Positions 1 to 11,200 of a stretch of DNA of 64,000 nucleotides are shown here, piece by piece (position 1 is the stretch's first letter; each line of letters opens with the position of its first letter). The stretch comes from Auanema rhodensis. Lineage: Eukaryota > Nematoda > Chromadorea > Rhabditida > Rhabditidae. The stretch covers positions 15,329,638-15,393,637 of the forward strand of contig OZ059900.1 of the NCBI GenBank assembly GCA_964057225.1. The letters run 5' to 3'. Position numbers and translations under genes: made by a program. The notes below the pieces were generated by a model. It worked only from the letters and a program-made list of their open reading frames with translations. It was not told where the DNA came from and did not search any database.

Positions 1-102
1 AACGAATTTCAGCGTGTTACAAACTAAAATGAAGTATTTTACATGCTGAACACTAGAAAAATACAAAAACACAGTATTTCCCATGAGAAATATTTTATTA
101 TG

Positions 103-114
103 CTGGAAAACCAG
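103..114. other. CTGG-AAAA-CCAG inverted repeat
   Basis: A four-base-pair stem with an AAAA loop, present once per monomer. A variant subset (for example near 2834, 7619, 9327, 11377, 12744 and 13428) reads ACTGGAAACCAGT, with a five-base-pair stem and three-base loop. It arose from a G-to-A change plus loss of one A, and it marks one monomer subtype in the first 13.7 kb. Confidence 0.55.
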
Positions 115-124
115 TTTTTGGAAA

Positions 125-141
125 TTTCGCTGTAAACAAGG
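125..141 (+). other. CENP-B-box-like 17-mer (present once per monomer)
   Basis: The sequence TTTCGCTGTAAACAAGG aligns with the core CENP-B box pattern NTTCGNNNNANNCGGGN. TTCG, the central A, and the first C and last G of CGGG match; the two middle Gs of CGGG are A. That is 7 of 9 specified bases. In the monomers I checked, the specified bases stay constant even where flanks vary (GGAAAGTTCG, GGAATTTTCG, AACAAGTTTTT). CENP-B and its pogo-transposase-like relatives bind such boxes in some animal satellites. A 7-of-9 match is expected about once per 342 bp by chance on both strands, so the assignment is weak without other support. Confidence 0.3.
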
Positions 142-264
142 TTATGACTTACGATTTCATGTGTTCAAACTCATGCAATGTCAATGAAACCTAGCTCAAA
201 ATTGTTCGTACAACGTCTAGTTCCACTTTCACGACAAAAAAACAGGGGTTAGAAAATTTAGGAA

Positions 265-301
265 ATTAGCATATTCTGAGGGCACGCCCCTTATGGCTAA
301 T
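265..301. other. GC-rich imperfect dyad (possible hairpin or cruciform), once per monomer
   Basis: The outer arms ATTAGC (265-270) and GCTAAT (296-301) are perfectly complementary and extend inward by ATA/TAT with one bulged G. The core GGGC-AC-GCCC (280-289) is a second perfect short inverted repeat. This is the only GC-rich patch in an otherwise AT-rich monomer. Variants fall inside it (GCCTCTTATG, GACCCTTATG, CCTTTATGG, CATAATCTG), mostly outside the GGGC/GCCC core and the outer arms. The right side of the inversion junction begins at the edge of this dyad. Confidence 0.6.
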
Positions 302-308
302 ATTGATT

Positions 309-329
309 AAATCGATTTTTGTTCATATG
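309..329. other. Short perfect palindromes AAATCGATTT and CATATG
   Basis: AAATCGATTT (309-318) is a 10-bp perfect palindrome, and CATATG (324-329) is a 6-bp one. Both recur in nearly every monomer in both arms. Rare exceptions include CGATGTTTG near 12274, GATTTAATCG near 13290 and CATATAAG near 3401. They would give regular restriction fragments of about 342 bp (ClaI-type ATCGAT, NdeI-type CATATG). No protein-binding role can be read from the sequence. Confidence 0.7.
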
Positions 330-715
330 AGTCGTCAAATGCAACGAATTTCAGCGTGTTACATACTAAAATGAAGTATTTTACATGCTGAACACTAGAA
401 AAGTACAAAAACACAGTATTTCCCATGAGAAATATTTTATTATGCTGGAAAACCAGTTTTTGGAAATTTCGCTGTAAACAAGGTTTTGACTTACGATTTC
501 ATGTGTTCAAACTCATGCAATGTCAATGAAACCTAGCTCAAAATTGTTCCTACAACGTCTAGTTCCACTTTCACGACAAAAAACAGGGGTTAGAAAATTA
601 AGGAAATTAGCATATTCTGAGGGCACGCCCCTTATGGCTAATATTGATTAAATCGATTTTTGTTCATATGAGTCGTCAAATGCAACGAATTTCAGCGTGT
701 TACATACTAAAATGA

Positions 716-730
716 AGCATTTTACATGCT
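716..730. other. AGCAT-N5-ATGCT inverted repeat (variant-dependent)
   Basis: In monomers with AAGCATTTTAC, five-base arms AGCAT and ATGCT flank TTTAC (phase 33-47). Copies with AAGTATTTTAC, including the reference monomer, or AAACATTTTAC break one arm. The potential hairpin is therefore present in most monomers and absent in defined subtypes, which makes it a useful typing site. Confidence 0.5.
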
Positions 731-3700
731 GAACACTAGAAAAATACAAAAACACAGTATTTCCCATGAGAAATATTTTATTATGCTGGAAAACCACTTT
801 TTGGAAATTTCGCTGTAAACAAGGTTTTGACTTACGATTTCATGTGTTCAAACTCATGCAATGTCAATGAAACCTAGCTCAAAACTGTTCCTACAACGTC
901 TAGTTCCACTTTCACGACAAAAAAACAGGGGTTAGAAAATTAAGGAAATTAGCATATTCTGAGGGCACGACCCTTATGGCTAATATTGATTAAATCGATT
1001 TTTGTTCATATGAGTAGTCAAATGCAACGAATTTCAGCGTGTTACATACTTAAATGAAGCATTTTACATGCTGAACACTATAAAAATACAAAAACACAGT
1101 ATTTCCCATGAGAAATATTTTATTATGCTGGAAAACCAGTTTTTGGAAATTTCGCTGTAAACAAGGTTTTGACTTACGATTTCATGTGTTCAAACTCATG
1201 CAATGTCAATGAAACCTAGCTCAAAACTGTTCGTACAACGTCTAGTTCCACTTTCACGACAAAAAAACAGGGGTTAGAAAATTTAGGAAATTAGCATATT
1301 CTGAGGGCACGCCCCTTATGGCTAATATTGATTAAATCGATTTTTGTTCATATGAGTCGTCAAATGCAACGAATTTCAGCGTGTTACATACTAAAATGAA
1401 GTATTTTACATGCTGAACACTAGAAAAATACAAAAACACAGTATTTCCCATAAGAAATTGTTTATTATGCTGGAAAACCAGTTTTTGGAAATTTCGCTGT
1501 AAACAAGGTTTTGACTTACGATTTCATGTGTTCAAACTCATGCAATGTCAATGAAACCTAGCTCAAAATTGTTCGTACAACGTCTAGTTCCACTTTCACG
1601 ACAAAAAAACAGGGGTTAGAAAATTAAGGAAATTAGCATATTCTGAGGGCACGCCCCTTATGGCTAATATTGATTAAATCGATTTTTGTTCATATGAGTC
1701 GTCAAATGCAACGAATTTCAGCGTGTTACATACTGAAATGAAGCATTTTACATGCTGAACACTAGAAAAATACAAAAACACAGTTTTTCCCATGAGAAAT
1801 ATTTTATTATGCTGGAAAACCAGTTTTTGGAAATTTCGCTGTAAACAAGGTTTTGACTTACGATTTCATGTGTTCAAACTCATGCAATGTCAATGAAACC
1901 TAGCTCAAAACTGTTCGTACAACGTCTAGTTCCACTTTCACGACAAAAAAACAGGGGTTAGAAAATTTAGGAAATTAGCATATTCTGAGGGCACGCCCCT
2001 TATGGCTAATATTGATTAAATCGATTTTTGTTCATATGAGTCGTCAAATGCAACGAATTTCAGCGTGTTACATACTAAAATGAAGTATTTTACATGCTGA
2101 ACACTAGAAAAATACAAAAACACAGTATTTCCCATAAGAAATATTTTATTATGCTGGAAAACCAGTTTTTGGAAATTTCGCTGTAAACAAGGTTTTGACT
2201 TACGATTTCATGTGTTCAAACTCATGCAATGTCAATGAAACCTAGCTCAAAATTGTTCGTACAACGTCTAGTTACACTTTCACGACAAAAAAACAGGGGT
2301 TAGAAAATTAAGGAAATTAGCATATTCTGAGGGCACGCCCCTTATGGCTAATATTGATTAAATCGATTTTTGTGCATATGAGTCGTCAAATGCAACGAAT
2401 TTCAGCGTGTTACATACTAAAATGAAGTATTTTACATGCTAAACACTAGAAAAATACAAAAACACAGTATTTCCCATGAGAAATATTTTATTATGCTGGA
2501 AAACCAGTTTTTGGAAATTTCGCTGTAAACAAGGTTTTGACTTACGATTTCATGTGTTCAAACTCATGCAATGTCAATGAAACCTAGCTCAAAATTGTTT
2601 GTACAACGTCTAGTTCCACTTTCACGACAAAAAAACAGGGGTTAGAAAATTAAGGAAATTAGCATATTCTGAGGGCACGCCCCTTATGGCTAATATTGAT
2701 TAAATCGATTTTTGTTCATATGAGTAGTCAAATGCAACGAATTTCAGCGTGTTACATACTTAAATGAAGCATTTTACATGCTGAACACTAGAAAAATACA
2801 AAAACACAGTATTTCCCATGAGAAATATTTTATTATACTGGAAACCAGTTTTTGGAATTTTCGCTGTAAACAAGGTTTTGACTTACGATTTCATGTGTTC
2901 AAAATCATGCAATGTCAATGAAACCTAGCTCAAAATTGTTCGTACAACGTCTAGTTCCACTTTCACGACAAAAAAACAGGGGTTAGAAAATTAAGGAAAT
3001 TAGCATATTCTGAGGGCACGCCCCTTATGGCTAATATTGATTAAATCGATTTTTGTTCATATGAGTCGTCAAATGCAACGAATTTCAGCGTGTTACATAC
3101 TAAAATGAAGCATTTTACATGCTGAACACTAGAAAAATACAAAAACACAGTTTTTCCCATGAGAAATATTTTATTATGCTGGAAACCAGTTTTTGGAATT
3201 TTCGCTGTAAACAAGGTTTGACTTACGATTTCATGTGTTCAAACTCATGCAATGTCAATAAAACCTAGCTCAAAATTGTTCGTACAACGTCTAGTTCCAC
3301 TTTCACGACAAAAAAACAGGGGTTAGAAAATTTAGGAAATTAGCATATTCTGAGGGCACGCCCCTTATGGCTAATATTGATTAAATCGATTTTTGTTCAT
3401 ATAAGTCGTCAAATGCAACGAATTTCAGCGTGTTACAAACTAAAATGAAGTATTTTACATGCTGAACACTAGAAAAATACAAAAACACAGTATTTCCCAT
3501 GAGAAATATTTTATTATGCTGGAAAACCAGTTTTTGGAAATTTCGCTGTAAACAAGGTTATGACTTACGATTTCATGTGTTCAAACTCATGCAATGTCAA
3601 TGAAACCTAGCTCAAAATTGTTCGTACAACGTCTAGTTCCACTTTCACGACAAAAAAACAGGGGTTAGAAAATTTAGGAAATTAGCATATTCTGAGGGCA

Positions 3701-4783
3701 CGCCCCTTATGGCTAATATTGATTAAATCGATTTTTGTTCATATGAGTCGTCAAATGCAACGAATTTCAGCGTGTTACATACTAAAATGAAGTATTTTAC
3801 ATGCTGAACACTAGAAAAGTACAAAAACACAGTATTTCCCATGAGAAATATTTTATTATGCTGGAAAACCAGTTTTTGGAAATTTCGCTGTAAACAAGGT
3901 TTTGACTTACGATTTCATGAGTTCAAACTCATGCAATGTCAATGAAACCTAGCTCAAAATTGTTCGTACAACGTCTAGTTCCACTTTCACGACAAAAAAC
4001 AGGGGTTAGAAAATTAAGGAAATTAGCATATTCTGAGGGCACGCCCCTTATGGCTAATATTGATTAAATCGATTTTTGTTCATATGAGTCGTCAAATGCA
4101 ACGAATTTCAGCGTGTTACATACTAAAATGAAGCATTTTACATGCTGAACACTAGAAAAATACAAAAACACAGTTTTTCCCATGAGAAATATTTTATTAT
4201 GCTGGAAAACCAGTTTTTGGAAATTTCGCTGTAAACAAGGTTTTGACTTACGATTTCATGTGTTCAAACTCATGCAATGTCAATGAAACCTAGCTCAAAA
4301 CTGTTCGTACAACGTCTAGTTCCACTTTCACGACAAAAAAACAGGGGTTAGAAAATTAAGGAAATTAGCATATTCTGAGGGCACGCCCCTTATGGCTAAT
4401 ATTGATTAAATCGATTTTTGTTCATATGAGTCGTCAAATGCAACGAATTTCAGCGTGTTACATACTAAAATGAAGTATTTTACATGCTGAACACTAGAGA
4501 AATACAAAAACACAGTATTTCCCATAAGAAATATTTTATTATGCTGGAAAACCAGTTTTTGGAAATTTCGCTGTAAACAAGATTTTGACTTACGATTTCA
4601 TGTGTTCAAACTCATGCAATGTCAATGAAACCTAGCTCAAAATTGTTCGTACAACGTCTAGTTCCACTTTCACGACAAAAAAACAGGGGTTAGAAAATTA
4701 AGGAAATTAGCATATTCTGAGGGCACGCCCCTTATGGCTAATATTGATTAAATCGATTTTTGTTCATATGAGTAGTCAAATGC

Positions 4784-7700
4784 AACGAATTTCAGCGTGT
4801 TACAAACTAAAATGAAGTATTTTACATGCTGAACACTAGAAAAATACAAAAACACAGTATTTCCCATGAGAAATATTTTATTATGCTGGAAAACCAGTTT
4901 TTGGAAATTTCGCTGTAAACAAGGTTATGACTTACGATTTCATGTGTTCAAACTCATGCAATGTCAATGAAACCTAGCTCAAAATTGTTCGTACAACGTC
5001 TAGTTCCACTTTCACGACAAAAAAACAGGGGTTAGAAAATTTAGGAAATTAGCATATTCTGAGGGCACGCCCCTTATGGCTAATATTGATTAAATCGATT
5101 TTTGTTCATATGAGTCGTCAAATGCAACGAATTTCAGCGTGTTACATACTAAAATGAAGTATTTTACATGCTGAACACTAGAAAAGTACAAAAACACAGT
5201 ATTTCCCATGAGAAATATTTTATTATGCTGGAAAACCAGTTTTTGGAAATTTCGCTGTAAACAAGGTTTTGACTTACGATTTCATGTGTTCAAACTCATG
5301 CAATGTCAATGAAACCTAGCTCAAAATTGTTCCTACAACGTCTAGTTCCACTTTCACGACAAAAAACAGGGGTTAGAAAATTAAGGAAATTAGCATATTC
5401 TGAGGGCACGCCCCTTATGGCTAATATTGATTAAATCGATTTTTGTTCATATGAGTCGTCAAATGCAACGAATTTCAGCGTGTTACATACTAAAATGAAG
5501 CATTTTACATGCTGAACACTAGAAAAATACAAAAACACAGTATTTCCCATGAGAAATATTTTATTATGCTGGAAAACCACTTTTTGGAAATTTCGCTGTA
5601 AACAAGGTTTTGACTTACGATTTCATGTGTTCAAACTCATGCAATGTCAATGAAACCTAGCTTAAAACTGTTCCTACAACGTCTAGTTCCACTTTCACGA
5701 CAAAAAAACAGGGGTTAGAAAATTAAGGAAATTAGCATATTCTGAGGGCACGACCCTTATGGCTAATATTGATTAAATCGATTTTTGTTCATATGAGTAG
5801 TCAAATGCAACGAATTTCAGCGTGTTACATACTTAAATGAAGCATTATACATGCTGAACACTATAAAAATACAAAAACACAGTATTTCCCATGAGAAATA
5901 TTTTATTATGCTGGAAAACCAGTTTTTGGAAATTTCGCTGTAAACAAGGTTTTGACTTACGATTTCATGTGTTCAAACTCATGCAATGTCAATGAAACCT
6001 AGCTCAAAACTGTTCGTACAACGTCTAGTTCCACTTTCACGACAAAAAAACAGGGGTTAGAAAATTTAGGAAATTAGCATATTCTGAGGGCACGCCCCTT
6101 ATGGCTAATATTGATTAAATCGATTTTTGTTCATATGAGTCGTCAAATGCAACGAATTTCAGCGTGTTACATACTAAAATGAAGTATTTTACATGCTGAA
6201 CACTAGAAAAATACAAAAACACAGTATTTCCCATAAGAAATTGTTTATTATGCTGGAAAACCAGTTTTTGGAAATTTCGCTGTAAACAAGGTTTTGACTT
6301 ACGATTTCATGGGTTCAAACTCATGCAATGTCAATGAAACCTAGCTCAAAATTGTTCGTACAACGTCTAGTTCCACTTTCACGACAAAAAAACAGGGGTT
6401 AGAAAATTAAGGAAATTAGCATATTCTGAGGGCACGCCCCTTATGGCTAATATTGATTAAATCGATTTTTGTTCATATGAGTCGTCAAATGCAACGAATT
6501 TCAGCGTGTTACATACTGAAATGAAGCATTTTACATGCTGAACACTAGAAAAATACAAAAACACAGTTTTTCCCATGAGAAATATTTTATTATGCTGGAA
6601 AACCAGTTTTTGGAAATTTCGCTGTAAACAAGGTTTTGACTTACGATTTCATGTGTTCAAACTCATGCAATGTCAATGAAACCTAGCTCAAAACTGTTCG
6701 TACAACGTCTAGTTCCACTTTCACGACAAAAAAACAGGGGTTAGAAAATTTAGGAAATTAGCATATTCTGAGGGCACGCCCCTTATGGCTAATATTGATT
6801 AAATCGATTTTTGTTCATATGAGTCGTCAAATGCAACGAATTTCAGCGTGTTACATACTAAAATGAAGTATTTTACATGCTGAACACTAGAAAAATACAA
6901 AAACACAGTATTTCCCATAAGAAATATTTTATTATGCTGGAAAACCAGTTTTTGGAAATTTCGCTGTAAACAAGGTTTTGACTTACGATTTCATGTGTTC
7001 AAACTCATGCAATGTCAATGAAACCTAGCTCAAAATTGTTCGTACAACGTCTAGTTACACTTTCACGACAAAAAAACAGGGGTTAGAAAATTAAGGAAAT
7101 TAGCATATTCTGAGGGCACGCCCCTTATGGCTAATATTGATTAAATCGATTTTTGTGCATATGAGTCGTCAAATGCAACGAATTTCAGCGTGTTACATAC
7201 TAAAATGAAGTATTTTACATGCTAAACACTAGAAAAATACAAAAACACAGTATTTCCCATGAGAAATATTTTATTATGCTGGAAAACCAGTTTTTGGAAA
7301 TTTCGCTGTAAACAAGGTTTTGACTTACGATTTCATGTGTTCAAACTCATGCAATGTCAATGAAACCTAGCTCAAAATTGTTTGTACAACGTCTAGTTCC
7401 ACTTTCACGACAAAAAAACAGGGGTTAGAAAATTAAGGAAATTAGCATATTCTGAGGGCACGCCCCTTATGGCTAATATTGATTAAATCGATTTTTGTTC
7501 ATATGAGTAGTCAAATGCAACGAATTTCAGCGTGTTACATACTTAAATGAAGCATTTTACATGCTGAACACTAGAAAAATACAAAAACACAGTATTTCCC
7601 ATGAGAAATATTTTATTATACTGGAAACCAGTTTTTGGAATTTTCGCTGTAAACAAGGTTTTGACTTACGATTTCATGTGTTCAAAATCATGCAATGTCA

Positions 7701-8201
7701 ATGAAACCTAGCTCAAAATTGTTCGTACAACGTCTAGTTCCACTTTCACGACAAAAAAACAGGGGTTAGAAAATTAAGGAAATTAGCATATTCTGAGGGC
7801 ACGCCCCTTATGGCTAATATTGATTAAATCGATTTTTGTTCATATGAGTCGTCAAATGCAACGAATTTCAGCGTGTTACATACTAAAATGAAGCATTTTA
7901 CATGCTGAACACTAGAAAAATACAAAAACACAGTTTTTCCCATGAGAAATATTTTATTATGCTGGAAAACCAGTTTTTGGAAATTTCGCTGTAAACAAGG
8001 TTTTGACTTACGATTTCATGTGTTCAAACTCATGCAATGTCAATGAAACCTAGCTCAAAATTGTTCGTACAACGTCTAGTTCCACTTTCACGACAAAAAA
8101 ACAGGGGTTAGAAAATTTAGGAAATTAGCATATTCTGAGGGCACGCCCCTTATGGCTAATATTGATTAAATCGATTTTTGTTCATATGAGTCGTCAAATG
8201 C
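4784..8201 (+). repeat. 14-monomer HOR, partial copy 2 (10 monomers)
   Basis: Monomers starting at 4784, 5126, 5467, 5809, 6151, 6493, 6835, 7177, 7519 and 7860 match those at 1, 343, 684, 1026, 1368, 1710, 2052, 2394, 2736 and 3077 in order and in private variants. The tenth pair differs: the copy at 3077 has extra losses in GGAAAACC and in GGTTTTGAC, making it 340 bp. The match ends at 8202, where the next monomer is of another type (AAAATTAC, GGAAGTTTCG, CTAATTCC). Confidence 0.88.
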
Positions 8202-11200
8202 AACGAATTTCATCGTGTTACATACTAAAATGAAGTATTTTACATGCTGAACACTAGAAAATTACAAAAACACAGTATTTCCCATGAGAAATATTTTATT
8301 ATGCTGGAAAACCAGTTTTTGGAAGTTTCGCTGTAAACAAGGTTTTGACTTACGATTTCATGTGTTCAAACTCATGCAATGTCAATGAAACCTAGCTCAA
8401 AATTGTTCCTACAACGTCTAATTCCACTTTCACGACAAAAAAACAGGGGTTAGAAAATTAAGGAAATTAGCATATTCTGAGGGCACGCCCCTTATGGCTA
8501 ATATTGATTAAATCGATTTTTGTTCATATGAGTCGTCAAATGCAACGAATTTCAGCGTGTTACATACTAAAATGAAGCATTTTACATGCTGAACACTATA
8601 AAAATACAAAAACACAGTATTTCCCATGAGAAATATTTTATTATGCTGGAAAACCAGTTTTTGGAAATTTCGCTGTAAACAAGGTTTTGACTTACGATTT
8701 CATGTGTTCAAACTCATGCAATGTCAATGAAACCTAGCTCAAAATTGTTCCTACAACGTCTAGTTCCACTTTCACGACAAAAAACAGGGGTTAGAAAATT
8801 AAGGAAATTAGCATATTCTGAGGGCACGCCCCTTATGGCTAATATTGATTAAATCGATTTTTGTTCATATGAGTCGTCAAATTTAACGAATTTCAGCGTG
8901 TTACATACTAAAATGAAGCATTTTACATGCTGAACACTAGAAAAATACAAAAACACAGTATTTCCCATGAGAAATATTTTATTATGCTGGAAAACCAGTT
9001 TTTGGAAATTTCGCTGTAAACAAGGTTTTGACTTACGATTTCATGTGTTCAAACTCATGCAATGTCAATGAAACCTAGCTCAAAATTGTTTGTACAACGT
9101 CTAGTTCCACTTTCACGACAAAAAAACAGGGGTTAGAAAATTAAGGAAATTAGCATATTCTGAGGGCACGCCCCTTATGGCTAATATTGATTAAATCGAT
9201 TTTTGTTCATATGAGTAGTCAAATGCAACGAATTTCAGCGTGTTACATACTTAAATGAAGCATTTTACATGCTGAACACTAGAAAAATACAAAAACACAG
9301 TATTTCCCATGAGAAATATTTTATTATACTGGAAACCAGTTTTTGGAATTTTCGCTGTAAACAAGGTTTTGACTTACAATTTCATGTGTTCAAACTCATG
9401 CAATGTCAATGAAACCTAGCTCAAAATTGTTCGTACAACGTCTAGTTCCACTTTCACGACAAAAAAACAGGGGTTAGAAAATTAAGGAAATTAGCATATT
9501 CTGAGGGCACGCCCCTTATGGCTAATATTGATTAAATCGATTTTTGTTCATATGAGTCGTCAAATGCAACGAATTTCAGCGTGTTACATACTAAAATGAA
9601 TCATTTTACATGCTGAACACTAGAAAAATACAAAAACACAGTATTTCCCATGAGAAATATTTTATTATGCTGGAAAACCAGTTTTTGGAAGTTTCGCTGT
9701 AAACAAGGTTTTGACTTACGATTTCATGTGTTCAAACTCATGCAATGTCAATGAAACCTAGCTCAAAATTGTTCCTACAACGTCTAATTCCACTTTCACG
9801 ACAAAAAAACAGGGGTTAGAAAATTAAGGAAATTAGCATATTCTGAGGGCACGCCCCTTATGGCTAATATTGATTAAATCGATTTTTGTTCATATGAGTC
9901 GTCAAATGCAACGAATTTCAGCGTGTTACATACTAAAATGAAGCATTTTACATGCTGAACACTATAAAAATACAAAAACACAGTATTTCCCATGAGAAAT
10001 ATTTTATTATGCTGGAAAACCAGTTTTTGGAAATTTCGCTGTAAACAAGGTTTTGACTTACGATTTCATGTGTTCAAACTCATGCAATGTCAATGAAACC
10101 TAGCTCAAAATTGTTCCTACAACGTCTAGTTCCACTTTCACGACAAAAAACAGGGGTTAGAAAATTAAGGAAATTAGCATATTCTGAGGGCACGCCCCTT
10201 ATGGCTAATATTGATTAAATCGATTTTTGTTCATATGAGTCGTCAAATGCAACGAATTTCAGCGTGTTACATACTAAAATGAAGCATTTTACATGCTGAA
10301 CACTAGAAAAATACAAAAACACAGTATTTCCCATGAGAAATATTTTATTATGCTGGAAAACCAGTTTTTGGAAATTTCGCTGTAAACAAGGTTTTGACTT
10401 ACGATTTCATGTGTTCAAACTCATGCAATGTCAATGAAACCTAGCTCAAAATTGTTCCTACAACGTCTAGTTCCACTTTCACGACAACAAAACAGGGGTT
10501 AGAAAATTAAGGAAATTAGCATATTCTGAGGGCACGCCCCTTATGGCTAATATTGATTAAATCGATTTTTGTTCATATGAGTCGTCAAATGCAACGAATT
10601 TCAGCCTGTTACATACTAAAATGAAGCATTTCACATGCTGAACACTAGAAAAATACAAAAACACAGTATTTCCCATGAGAAATATTTTATTATGCTGGAA
10701 AACCAGTTTTTGGAAAGTTCGCTGTAAACAAGGTTTTGACTTACGATTTCATGTGTTCAAACTCATGCAATGTCAATGAAACCTAGCTCAAAATTGTTCG
10801 TACAACGTCTAGTTCCACTTTCACGACAAAAAAACAGGGGTTAGAAAATTAAGGAAATTAGCATATTCTGAGGGCACGCCCCTTATGGCTAATATTGATT
10901 AAATCGATTTTTGTTCATATGAGTCGTCAAATGCAATTAATTTCAGCGTGTTACATACTAAAATGAAGCATTTTACATGCTGAACACTAAAAAAATACAA
11001 AAACACAGTATTTCCCATGAGAAATATTTTATTATGCTGGAAAACGAGTTTTTGGAAATTTCGCTGTAAACAAGGTTTTGACTTACGATTTCATGTGTTC
11101 AAACTCATGCAATGTCAATGAAACCTAGCTCAAAATTGTTCCTACAACGTCTAGTTCCACTTTCACGACAAAAAAACAGGGGTTAGAAAATTAAGGAAAT

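Larger units (their letters stand above)
1..342 (+). repeat. Reference monomer and phase map
   Basis: First complete monomer, used here as the coordinate reference (phase 1 = AACGAATTTC). My count for a consensus-like copy is 60 C and 56 G in 342 bp (34% GC) with nine CpGs against about 9.8 expected. Landmarks by phase: hairpin arms at 33-47 in copies with AAGCATTTT; an A-rich stretch at 55-70; a near-palindrome at 75-92; a CTGG/CCAG hairpin at 103-114; a CENP-B-box-like 17-mer at 125-141; a variable TTCCTAC site near 205-210; an A7 run near 235-241; a GC-rich dyad at 265-301; the palindrome AAATCGATTT at 309-318; and CATATG at 324-329. This copy has the rarer variants ACAAACT (phase 20-26) and GGTTATGAC, shared only with the copies at 3417 and 4784. 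The two 171-bp halves are not recognisably related. Confidence 0.95.
1..4783 (+). repeat. 14-monomer HOR unit, copy 1
   Basis: Fourteen monomers totalling 4783 bp. Diagnostic variants recur exactly 4783 bp later: ACAAACT plus GGTTATGAC in monomer 1, GAAAAGTAC in monomer 2, the ACTATAAAAA form in monomer 4, TTGTGCATATG near 2371, CTAAACACT near 2439, and the ACTGGAAACC form in monomer 9. Monomers 11 and 12 (3417-4099) resemble monomers 1 and 2 again, so a shorter 10-monomer repeat is nested within the unit. Confidence 0.88.

Noticed and set aside
231-250. Telomere-like or G-rich repeat at the CAGGGGTTAG site
   Set aside because: The GGGGTTAG word occurs once per 342 bp and is not tandem. It is not a telomeric array.
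1-342. Monomer as an ancient dimer of ~171-bp halves
   Set aside because: The halves show only scattered short matches (such as GTTCA followed by ATGC-like words) and no convincing alignment by eye.
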